Source: CAZGUG01 sp964625335 (GTDB lineage Bacteria > Bacillota > Clostridia > Ch29). Taken from it: a stretch of DNA of 64,000 bases. Below the pieces are notes generated by a model. The model was not told the DNA's origin and did no database searches. It saw only the letters and a list, made by a program, of their open reading frames with translations. Location: positions 62,001 to 126,000 of the forward strand of contig CAZVBE010000001.1 of NCBI GenBank assembly GCA_964625335.1, given 5' to 3'. Below, piece by piece: positions 1 to 7,535 of this stretch. The position numbers and the translations under genes were made by a program. Positions within the stretch are counted from its first letter, which is position 1. Every line of letters starts with the position of its first letter.

Positions 1-862
1 GGATATTAACGGAAGGTTCGAAATAATAAAAATCCACAGCCGTAATAAACCCCTAAGTCAGGATATTGATTTAAAAAGCCTTGCGCATCAGACGGTATTT
101 TTCAGCGGTGCGCAGCTCGAAAATCTGATGAATGAAGCCGCGATTTTTGCTGCAAAAAGGGGTTCAAAGCTGATCGAAAAGGGCGATATTGACAAATCCT
201 ACTATACTGTTATTGCCGGCGCGGAGAAGAAGGACAGAAGCGCTATTTCCCGGTCGGACAGGGAGATAACCGCATATCATGAAGCGGGGCATGCCCTGGT
301 TACCAAGCTGGTTGCGCCCGAAAACCGCGTTACCAAGGTTACCATAATACCAAGCACCAAGGGAGCCGGTGGTTTTAGCGTATCGCTGCCGCCGGACAGG
401 ATGTACAGAAGCAAAAAGCAAATGGAGAGCAGTATCAAGATTGCCCTTGCGGGGCGGATAGCCGAGGAAATTATATTTGGCAGGGAAAACGTGACCACCG
501 GAGCTTCAAATGATATAGAGAAGGCCACGCAGATTGTAATGGCTTTGGTTAAACAGTTCGGTATGGGAGACAGTACCGGCATGCTGAATTACGACATCCT
601 CTTTCATAACAGTGTTGCCAATCAGGAGCATATAGTAGAGGAATGCAGGGCCTTTATGGACAAGTATTATAAGGAAATCTCCAACCTGCTGGTGGAAAAC
701 AAATACCTGCTTGACAAAATAGCTCGTACACTGCTGGCGGAGGAATCGATAGATGAAGAGTGTCTTGAAGGCATATTGTCCGGTGAACGGTGTGAACCGA
801 CCGTTCCAGCCGGTGACCATGTACCCCAAAAAAGCGGAGAAAAATCTGCGGCAATGGCATAG
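1..862 (+). CDS. FtsH-like AAA+/M41 metalloprotease, C-terminal part
   Basis: The reading frame is open from the first base, so the gene begins before the window; about 286 residues are visible. The first 40 or so residues match the end of an FtsH AAA+ module (RNKPL, then the DxxxLA and SGAQLENLMNEAA second-region-of-homology pattern). The M41 zinc-protease domain follows, with HEAGH at 278-292 and the downstream acidic zinc-ligand region TGASNDIEKAT. FtsH proteins are usually membrane-anchored hexamers that unfold and degrade membrane and regulatory proteins; the anchor would lie upstream, outside the window. The match is clear but divergent from housekeeping FtsH (for example NRVTKVTIIP), so it may be an accessory paralogue. 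The C-terminal tail is short and polar. It converges with the next gene, 48 bases away. Confidence 0.9.
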   Translation, partial: DINGRFEIIKIHSRNKPLSQDIDLKSLAHQTVFFSGAQLENLMNEAAIFAAKRGSKLIEKGDIDKSYYTVIAGAEKKDRSAISRSDREITAYHEAGHALVTKLVAPENRVTKVTIIPSTKGAGGFSVSLPPDRMYRSKKQMESSIKIALAGRIAEEIIFGRENVTTGASNDIEKATQIVMALVKQFGMGDSTGMLNYDILFHNSVANQEHIVEECRAFMDKYYKEISNLLVENKYLLDKIARTLLAEESIDEECLEGILSGERCEPTVPAGDHVPQKSGEKSAAMA

Positions 863-910
863 CAAACAGTAGGACAGGCAGTGTGTTTGGCAAAGCTTAA
901 TCGTAAGTGT

Positions 911-2047
911 TCAACGGCCGGATGGAGGCCTTTGTTTTAGGAAGTATCCCAGCGTAGAGCGGGCAAGGGCCCTCTCTAACAGGTTGTCCGACTGCACATT
1001 GAGTTCTGATACCGGCTTTGTAAACAGTACCGGGAAAAAGCTGCCAATCTGCCTGCCGTATATATCCATACACCGGTTGGGCGTAACGCCCGGCCAGGCG
1101 TTGCAGCTGGCAACAACGCGTCTGTGGCCTGCATCTATGTATTTGCCAAGGTCAAGGTAGACAGGGTGGTCGGTTTCGAATATATACCCGTCCAGGCTGC
1201 CTGTTGGAATACCCTCTATGCCCTTTACCTGATAAGGCCGTGTATCAAAATCATAGGGGTCGGCGGTTAGGTCCAGTATTACAGCGTCCTTTGGCAAACA
1301 TCCTATCAGGTGGTTTCTGATTATCGGGACTGTGGGGTCGTTTCTTTTGCTGGTATCTGCCAGAATATCCGTAGCTTTAAATAAATCCTCTAGACTTTTA
1401 TGGTCCCGGGTGATGCTTCTGCCTGCACATTGCACAAGCACACCCGGGATTTTTCGTTGTTCTGATGTTTCATATAGTTTTAAATTGCCATATTTGGAGG
1501 CTGCCCTTGCGGCATGCATACCCACCGCTCCCATTCCTATAATGGTTACCGTTAAATAGGGCTTTTTGGCACTAATAAACCACGGTCTGTCCTTAAGCAG
1601 TGCCTGGAAGGCCGCATTCATTCCGTTCCATGCGGTACCGGCGATGTTTTCCACCAGCCTTTGGTCATTATCATCTTTAACTGCATCCAGGGAAACACCG
1701 GTTATGTTCCGTTTTACGAGATTTTCTATCCTGTCCGGCCTTGTTTCATAATGTATCATTGATACCAATATGCTGCCGGGTTTTAAAAGATCCAGTTCTC
1801 CGGCACTGGGGAACCGCAGCACCATTACAATGTCCTGATTATATGCCTCTGCCAGTGTGCCAAACCTTGCCTTCGGATTGGCTTTTGTATAGCTTAAAGG
1901 GTTGATATCCATCCCACGGCCGTAATCATGCTCCAGTACAACTTGGATATCGTACTGCGCAAGCTTTTCTACAAAGCCGGGCAGAAAGGCCCGTTTTTCA
2001 CCGGCTTCCTTATGCATTCCGGGCAGTCCAAGGCTTCTGGCGGTCAT
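911..2047 (-). CDS. Alanine dehydrogenase/PNT-family NAD(P)-binding protein
   Basis: 378 residues. The N-terminal part has the AlaDH/PNT pattern of a short basic and acidic stretch (GMHKEAGEKRAFLP) leading into a Rossmann-like half, and a dinucleotide-binding glycine motif GMGAVGMHAARAA lies near residue 170. Family members oxidise or reduce amino acids with NAD(P) (alanine dehydrogenase, saccharopine dehydrogenase) or form the transhydrogenase alpha subunit. The sequence is too divergent to name the substrate, and the catalytic residues of true alanine dehydrogenase cannot be assigned with certainty. The start is supported by GAGGAGG seven bases upstream of the ATG. It is a single-gene unit, convergent with the FtsH-like gene and divergent from the small gene at 2202. 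Confidence 0.65.
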   Translation of the reverse strand: MTARSLGLPGMHKEAGEKRAFLPGFVEKLAQYDIQVVLEHDYGRGMDINPLSYTKANPKARFGTLAEAYNQDIVMVLRFPSAGELDLLKPGSILVSMIHYETRPDRIENLVKRNITGVSLDAVKDDNDQRLVENIAGTAWNGMNAAFQALLKDRPWFISAKKPYLTVTIIGMGAVGMHAARAASKYGNLKLYETSEQRKIPGVLVQCAGRSITRDHKSLEDLFKATDILADTSKRNDPTVPIIRNHLIGCLPKDAVILDLTADPYDFDTRPYQVKGIEGIPTGSLDGYIFETDHPVYLDLGKYIDAGHRRVVASCNAWPGVTPNRCMDIYGRQIGSFFPVLFTKPVSELNVQSDNLLERALARSTLGYFLKQRPPSGR

Positions 2048-2201
2048 TTTTTTCCTCCTCTATGAGTTTACTCATTAATTTTATTATACCCAGAAATCTA
2101 TATGTGAAAATTCATATGCGCAGTTGCTGATATAATCAATTATTCGTTGGATTTCATAGTATAATATAGTGCCAATAAAGTTTTGGAGGGAGTACAGGCT
2201 A

Positions 2202-2453
2202 ATGGATGACCTGAACAACCAGATAGGTTGGCTGCTGGCAACCGATGCTTTCAGAAGCCTTCTGGAAAATGATTTATTGAGTACGGCCAAGCTGAATGCG
2301 GCTATTGCGCTGCTTATTAAGGCACGTATTCCCTTTGATGTAGTCTTCACACCGGGAACGAGAAGGGTGAGGCCCCAGGCTGTTATAACCATAAATATCA
2401 ACCCGAATACCACAATATCCTTTACAGTAAGGTTTGAATCTCAAATTATTTAG
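2202..2453 (+). CDS. Small conserved-looking protein of unknown function
   Basis: 83 residues from the ATG at 2202, which has GGAGGG at 2185-2190. A GTG at 2169 would extend it by 11 residues but has no ribosome binding site. No family was recognised. The N-terminal half is helical in composition (DDLNNQIGWLLATDAFRSLL) and the C-terminal half reads like beta strands (PQAVITININPNTTISFTV). There is no signal peptide, membrane segment or cysteine motif, so a cytosolic protein is likely. A TATAAT at 2160-2165 could be its -10 box. It lies between a divergent dehydrogenase and the FMN protein downstream, possibly co-transcribed with the latter (about 150 bases apart). Confidence 0.5.
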   Translation: MDDLNNQIGWLLATDAFRSLLENDLLSTAKLNAAIALLIKARIPFDVVFTPGTRRVRPQAVITININPNTTISFTVRFESQII

Positions 2454-2604
2454 ACCCGTCTTTAAATAAAATACCCGTTTAATGAAATACTATAGTAAGG
2501 AATACATGCAACAGGCGCCGGTTCTCGTTTGCAGCAAAAGCCCACCTTGGGACCGCCGGAACCTGGTACATGTGATCTGAAAGCGACAAAAGGGAGGAAT
2601 GGAA

Positions 2605-3900
2605 TTGCTGGGAGAGGGGATTGTAAAAAATATAATAGATGAAATGCTCGAGAGAATGCGTGAACTGGAGACCACCAAGAGTCCCAATCTTGTCCATGGT
2701 TTTTCGATGCTAAAGATTGCTGCAATAGCAGAAAGGGCAAAGCACGGGGTTCCCGTAAGGGAGATGTACGGTTCAACCAGAAAACTCCCTACCTTTGAGG
2801 AACTTATGTTTGTCCCCGCTATGATAGATGTGCTTCCGGTCAGCCCAAATACGGTTAACACCGAGGTGGTTATAGGAAAAAATACAAGTAAGCCGGTTAA
2901 AATATCCACTCCAATAATGCTGTCTGCAATGGCTTTCGGGCTTTCGGTCAACCGCCGGACCAAGATATGCTGGGGAAAGGCTTCGGCTGCCGCCGATACC
3001 GCCTGTAATTCGGGAGATACCGGTTTTTACCCTGAAGAACGAAAATATGCGAGATATTACATAGTCCAGCTTAACAGAGCCCGTTACGGCAACTCGGAGG
3101 AGGAAATAGAGCAGGCGGATGCCGTGGAAATACGCTTCGGCCAGGGAGCGATGGGGGCACTATCAGGGACCGTTGACGATGCGGATGTCGACAAAGAGCT
3201 TGCAAAGCAGTTGGGTGTAAGACCCGGTAAGAGTTCAACCCGGCCAATGCTGCACCCCGAGATAGATCAGGGGAAAACCTTAAAGGATATAGTTCAAAAC
3301 GTCAGGAATATCAATCCCGACATACCGGTGGGCGTAAAGGTTGCCGCAGGGAATATTGAAAAGGACCTTGACGCTGTCATAAATGCGGGATGCGACTTTG
3401 TTACCATAGACGGCGGCGGAGGCGGGACCGCAAACTCCCCCGAGGTAACCATAAACAACCTGGGCGTTCCGCTGGTATACGCCGTTGGCAGAGCCCACCG
3501 CCATTTAGTCAGCCGTGGTGAACGCGGCAATATAGATCTGATAGTAACTGGAGGCTTAAGGGATGCGGGGGACTGCCTGAAGGCCATGGCCCTTGGTGCC
3601 AATGCCGTTTATCTGGGCGAGTCGGCCCTTATAGCCATGAGCTATTCCCAGTGGGACAGGGTGCCGCCGGGAACCGCACCTTCCGAGATGTTCCTTTCCT
3701 TTGGCGACCATGAAGAGCTGCTGGATATCGAGGAGGGAACAAAGGCTTTGGCCAATTTCATTAAGGCTTCCACGTCCGAGATAGCTATGCTGACAGGCCT
3801 GGTTGGGAAAAATGATATTAAAAAGGTCAGTATTGACGATATGATAGCCCTTACGGAGCATATGAGTAATGCCACCGGTGCACGCCTGGCATGGCAGTAG
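2605..3900 (+). CDS. Stand-alone FMN-binding glutamate synthase-type domain protein
   Basis: 431 residues. Phosphate- and flavin-binding barrel signatures of the glutamate synthase central domain are visible: MLSAMAFGLS, IEQADAVEIRFGQGAMG, GVKVAAG, FVTIDGGGGGTANSP and VTGGLRDAGDCLKAMALGANAVYLG. There is no glutaminase domain, and the cysteine triplet that binds the 3Fe-4S cluster in true GltB is absent, so the usual glutamine-dependent reaction cannot be assumed. An FMN oxidoreductase acting on an amino acid or an imine is possible. The ATG at 2599 lies only one base from GGGAGG at 2592-2597, so the TTG at 2605 (7-base spacing) is the better start. A terminator hairpin follows at 3979. Confidence 0.75.
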   Translation: MLGEGIVKNIIDEMLERMRELETTKSPNLVHGFSMLKIAAIAERAKHGVPVREMYGSTRKLPTFEELMFVPAMIDVLPVSPNTVNTEVVIGKNTSKPVKISTPIMLSAMAFGLSVNRRTKICWGKASAAADTACNSGDTGFYPEERKYARYYIVQLNRARYGNSEEEIEQADAVEIRFGQGAMGALSGTVDDADVDKELAKQLGVRPGKSSTRPMLHPEIDQGKTLKDIVQNVRNINPDIPVGVKVAAGNIEKDLDAVINAGCDFVTIDGGGGGTANSPEVTINNLGVPLVYAVGRAHRHLVSRGERGNIDLIVTGGLRDAGDCLKAMALGANAVYLGESALIAMSYSQWDRVPPGTAPSEMFLSFGDHEELLDIEEGTKALANFIKASTSEIAMLTGLVGKNDIKKVSIDDMIALTEHMSNATGARLAWQ

Positions 3901-3978
3901 AAAAGAAGTATCCAAAAATGCCATGGATAAATATATAGACCACCGGAAAAGGTGTGCTTTTGTTTGCGCTTATTATCG

Positions 3979-4006
3979 GCAGCAATAGAAGTTGCTGCTA
4001 TTTTTG
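3979..4006 (+). terminator. Intrinsic terminator after the FMN protein gene
   Basis: GCAGCAA (3979-3985) pairs with TTGCTGC (3992-3998) around a six-base loop, followed by TATTTTTG. It is placed to end transcription from the FMN gene before the island. Confidence 0.6.
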
Positions 4007-4243
4007 TCTATTTAGAGGAAAATATAAACAAATGTAGAACTCTTATGTATAACACCTAGATATATCAGTTATGGCACTGTAATATGTTAGTGATGCCATA
4101 GATAAATCTAATTGACTTTTATTCTAATTGGCCGCATCCAATAATACCAAATAATTATTCATTATATTTTCAAAATATCTTCAAAAAAAATAAGACTATG
4201 ATAAAATTAATTTGCGTAAGTAAATTGAGAAAGGGGTGTGGAA
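4007..4243. other. AT-rich intergenic segment at the left edge of the island
   Basis: No gene is seen. Base composition drops sharply to AT-rich here and stays so until about 10350. An imperfect inverted repeat built on TATGGCA / TGATGCCATA lies at about 4069-4101. The last 45 bases carry TTCAAA and TAAAAT stretches that could be a promoter for the trio that follows, but the match is weak. Confidence 0.4.
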
Positions 4244-5095
4244 ATGAGTTCAAATAATAATATTATCTTGAATAGAGTTTTCACCCGCAGTACTTTTACG
4301 GAGTTGCTTAAAGAACAATATAGTAATACATACTACCAAGTCATTAAACGCTATATAGAAAATATTGAGACTAAAAGCAATCGAATTCTAATAAGTGAAA
4401 TATACAAAGTTATGGCGCATAATTATCGAAATGAATATGTGTATAAGAATACTCTGCTAAACAGATTGTTAATTGCCAAGCATAGCTTGAAGACGACTAC
4501 AGCATTAACTGAGATACCGATAAGCAAATCAAAGGCTGATTTTGTATTGATAAACGGTAAAGCAATCGTTTATGAAATCAAAACAGAATTAGATAGCTTT
4601 GATCGATTGGAAAACCAATTGAGCAATTACTATAAAGCCTTTGATAATGTATGCGTGGTAACCTGTGAGGATAATTTTGAGAAGTTAGATAGATTGCTGA
4701 AGTATAGCCCTGCTGGCATTTATATTCTGACGAAACGAAATAGACTTAGTGCTAGAAAAGAGCCTATTACTGATAATACTAACTTAGACTCAAATATTAT
4801 GTTTAAGATTTTAAGGAAGCGAGAATTTGAGAATATATTAAAAATCCATTATGGAGAGCTCCCTATAGTATCACAAGTTAATTATTATAATGAATGTTAT
4901 AAACTATTCGGAAATATTGATATCCAAGAAGCTTATCAGTATATGTTAAAGGAGCTAAAAAAGAGAGCCATAATTAAAATTGAGGAATATAAAAGAATAC
5001 CCTATGAATTGAAATACCTGGCTTATTTTTCAAAATATAAAACGTTAGATTACCAGCGATTAGATAATTTTTTGAATAAAAAATTTGGAGGTTAG
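4244..5095 (+). CDS. sce7726 family protein with PD-(D/E)xK-like core
   Basis: 283 residues from the ATG at 4244 (AAGGGGTG at 4231-4238); the GTG at 4238 is inside that ribosome binding site. The middle of the protein has the sce7726-type core: KADFVLINGKAIVYEIKTE followed by DRLENQLSNYYKAFD and a VCVVT strand. The spacing of Asp and Glu-x-Lys is that of restriction-endonuclease-fold nucleases, and these residues are intact. This suggests nucleic-acid cleavage, though family members are not biochemically defined to my knowledge. It is the first gene of a tight trio (4-base gap to sce7725). Codon usage is AT-rich, unlike the flanking chromosome, which fits horizontal acquisition. Role in defence or phage exclusion is inferred. 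Confidence 0.75.
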   Translation: MSSNNNIILNRVFTRSTFTELLKEQYSNTYYQVIKRYIENIETKSNRILISEIYKVMAHNYRNEYVYKNTLLNRLLIAKHSLKTTTALTEIPISKSKADFVLINGKAIVYEIKTELDSFDRLENQLSNYYKAFDNVCVVTCEDNFEKLDRLLKYSPAGIYILTKRNRLSARKEPITDNTNLDSNIMFKILRKREFENILKIHYGELPIVSQVNYYNECYKLFGNIDIQEAYQYMLKELKKRAIIKIEEYKRIPYELKYLAYFSKYKTLDYQRLDNFLNKKFGG

Positions 5096-5099
5096 TCTT

Positions 5100-6032
5100 A
5101 TGTATTTTCCATATTTACGTGGAAGACAATATGAGTTGCTTGCCTTATGCGAATTGGTAGATGCTCACCGCCTTGGCAAACAATCCATCCCAATTATTGA
5201 GCCAGTGAAACCATCCTCGACTTTAATTAAAGTTTTGAATTCCTTCACAAAGAATAATCAAGAAATAGCCATTATTCATAATCCGCAGGTAGGATCTTTC
5301 TCTAAAGATATACAAGACGAAAAGAGAAATGAATTTAGAGAGAAATATAAGGAATTATTGCAGAATAAGTTAGTAATAAAAGCTCATATTTTAAACAAAC
5401 ATTCTAAATTGGAACTTAAGCAATTAGAAACACAAGGTTTTGACAAAAACGATCTATTGATAATAAGTAATAAACGTGATTATGTAAACTTATATCCAGA
5501 AGAGTTTCGCACATCTATTCCTCGCTATATACTAATACCTGACGAAAGCATATTCAGACGTAAAATAAGAAGAAACCGGGTTTTACTCGCCGATAAATTC
5601 GAAAAACAAAACCGAAATATTGATTATGCAATAGTTGACGATGAGCCCTTTTCAGATGATCATTTATTCTATAGAGATGATGGTTTTATTGGATTTTCAG
5701 ACTACTCAATTGTAGGAGATACTTTCTTGGAAGCTGGCTTCGCACCCTATGCAGTAGCGTTACATATTGTTTATTTTGCAGATGATGAAAGTTTGCGTAT
5801 TAGGCATTTTGTTTCTATTTCAAACGAAGATATCACGAATCCAGCAGGAAAATTCTATGAAGCATTAATAAAGCTAAACGATTGGGATATGTCACACAAA
5901 ATGGATACACTTGGCCTGTCAGGGCTTTTAACACATTTTGAAGACGAGACATACCCTGGACTGGGAACAGTAAAAAAGCTTTCTATGATGCATCATATTG
6001 AATTAGTTGGACGATATCTTAACGAGGTATAA
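5100..6032 (+). CDS. sce7725 family (beta-protein-like) protein
   Basis: 310 residues from the ATG at 5100, with GGAGG at 5087-5091; the TTG at 5085 overlaps this site and is unlikely to be used. The N-terminus MYFPYLRGRQYELLALCEL is the hallmark of the sce7725 family, which is regularly found beside sce7726. Further features are IPIIEPVKPSS and a central DDEPFSDDHLFYRDDGFIGF segment. No catalytic motif or membrane segment was recognised, and the overall look is of an alpha/beta barrel-like cytosolic protein. The tight packing with sce7726 upstream (4 bases) and the RES gene downstream (5 bases) argues that the three products act together. Function unknown. Confidence 0.75.
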   Translation: MYFPYLRGRQYELLALCELVDAHRLGKQSIPIIEPVKPSSTLIKVLNSFTKNNQEIAIIHNPQVGSFSKDIQDEKRNEFREKYKELLQNKLVIKAHILNKHSKLELKQLETQGFDKNDLLIISNKRDYVNLYPEEFRTSIPRYILIPDESIFRRKIRRNRVLLADKFEKQNRNIDYAIVDDEPFSDDHLFYRDDGFIGFSDYSIVGDTFLEAGFAPYAVALHIVYFADDESLRIRHFVSISNEDITNPAGKFYEALIKLNDWDMSHKMDTLGLSGLLTHFEDETYPGLGTVKKLSMMHHIELVGRYLNEV

Positions 6033-6037
6033 TAACG

Positions 6038-7105
6038 ATGATATGTTGTGAAAAATGTTTTAAAGATATAGAAATTAAAGCCATTCTTAAAAGTTTAAAT
6101 CAAGTTGGCATATGCGAATTATGTGGAAAAGTAAATGTAAATATTTATAATACTGATACAAACAATGAACTAGCAGAGATGTTTGACGACTTATTAAATA
6201 TTTACACTATTAGAGAAAACTTACCCGATGGTTATCCACGTGAGAATGTAAATCTGTTAAAAGATGAACTTTGCAGACGATGGAATATTTTTAATATCGA
6301 TAAAGACTTAGCATATAGAGCTATTACTGGTATTTGTAGCGAGAAATATCATGAACATCCGGAAATATTTGATACACCTATTGGAATTTTGGAATTACAT
6401 CAGACAGATTATCTTGAAGAACATTCAATAATGAAAACCTTTGAGTGGGAGAATTTTGTTGAAGGAATAAAAACTAATAACCGTTTCCATACAGATTATA
6501 TAAATAAAGAAGTGCTTTATTCTTTCTGTAACTATATAAAAAAAATATATAAGACAGGAGCTATATTCTATAGAGCAAGAATTTGCTCAGATGAGACAGG
6601 CTTTACTATTAACGAAATGGGGGCTCCTCCTGTAGGAGATGCCACTGGTGGTCGAGCTAATCCCATAGGAATAAGCTGCTTATATCTTGCTGATACCGAT
6701 ATAACTGCTCTTAATGAAATTAGAGCGGGTATTTATGACTATGTTGCAATAGGTAAATTTGTTCTTAAACAAGATATTGAGGTTGTTAATCTAACAATTG
6801 TGGATCAGATCAGCCCTTTTGGGGGGATAGATAATACCGTTCATGCAGTAAATAAAAAGCATTTGCAGAAAATAAGTGCTGATATTGCAAAACCTTTACG
6901 AAGACACGACAGCCCACTTGATTATCTTCCTACTCAATATATTAGTGATTACATAAAAAGCAGAGAATTTGCTGGTATAGAATACAAAAGCACGATGAAC
7001 CAAGGTGGATATAATCTGGCAATATTTGAAGGAAAATTATTTGAATGTACAACTGTGGATGTTTACGATATTCGCGAATTGAAATATGAATATGATAAGT
7101 TATAG
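6038..7105 (+). CDS. RES-domain protein with HEPN/RES N-terminal domain (putative NAD+-degrading toxin)
   Basis: 355 residues. The N-terminus has two CxxC pairs (CCEKC near residue 3 and CELC near residue 26) that could bind zinc. An acidic helical region of the HEPN/RES-associated type follows. The RES domain occupies roughly residues 175-345, with FYRARI, APPVGDATGGRANPIGI, LYLADTDITALNEIRAG and VAIGKFVL. Characterised RES toxins are NAD+ phosphorylases or glycohydrolases that use conserved Arg, Tyr and Glu residues; the Arg of YRAR, the Tyr of LYLA and the Glu of NEIR are all present. No Xre-type antitoxin is adjacent, so control may come from sce7726/sce7725. Last gene of the trio. Confidence 0.8.
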   Translation: MICCEKCFKDIEIKAILKSLNQVGICELCGKVNVNIYNTDTNNELAEMFDDLLNIYTIRENLPDGYPRENVNLLKDELCRRWNIFNIDKDLAYRAITGICSEKYHEHPEIFDTPIGILELHQTDYLEEHSIMKTFEWENFVEGIKTNNRFHTDYINKEVLYSFCNYIKKIYKTGAIFYRARICSDETGFTINEMGAPPVGDATGGRANPIGISCLYLADTDITALNEIRAGIYDYVAIGKFVLKQDIEVVNLTIVDQISPFGGIDNTVHAVNKKHLQKISADIAKPLRRHDSPLDYLPTQYISDYIKSREFAGIEYKSTMNQGGYNLAIFEGKLFECTTVDVYDIRELKYEYDKL

Positions 7106-7130
7106 CATATAAACAGCTCAAGGGGTTTCA

Positions 7131-7253
7131 GTGTTTTCAATTTGTGTAGCGAAGAATTATTCAAATACTTTAGATAGTCTTAGATACTGGCTCGGAAAAA
7201 GTGAGACTACAGAAGAAGTAATTATTGCATCATTTGAAAAAAACAATAAGTGA
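7131..7253 (+). pseudogene. Short ORF, possible gene remnant
   Basis: An open stretch of 40 codons begins with GTG at 7131 and ends at TGA 7251-7253 (contains SNTLDSLRYWLGKSETTEE). It has no ribosome binding site and no family was recognised. Its amino-acid composition looks protein-like rather than random, so it is probably the residue of a lost island gene. Confidence 0.25.
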
Positions 7254-7535
7254 TTTCATCCATAAGCCATACGATATTGTTGGGGAAGTGGCTAACAGAG
7301 AAGCTTATTAAAACAAGTTAATAAAGATAGAAAAACTGTATATGAATCTGTCAAACAGACAAATTATTATACCAGGTATATGAACGGCTTTATTGTCCAA
7401 AATTGTTAATATATCTGTCTATAAGACACTTATGGTATATTTTATGTAATGTATAATAAAATAGCTATAAATTAGATTGTCTAATCCATAGATTGTAAAA
7501 AATAAGATTTTTCATATAGACGGAGGAGATTTAAT
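7254..7535. other. Gene-free AT-rich spacer between the two island modules
   Basis: No open reading frame of significance is seen on either strand. A TATAAT within about 100 bases of the helicase start could be a -10 element, but no good -35 partner was found. The spacer separates the RES trio from the helicase pair, so the two are probably transcribed separately. Confidence 0.35.

Noticed and set aside
2084..2413. A 109-codon - strand frame opposite the small gene at 2202
   Set aside because: No ribosome site on that strand, while the + strand ORF has GGAGGG; the - strand frame also overlaps the probable promoter region.
7131..7253. A small antitoxin gene for the RES toxin
   Set aside because: The 40-codon frame has no ribosome site, no DNA-binding motif and lies downstream rather than upstream of the toxin gene.
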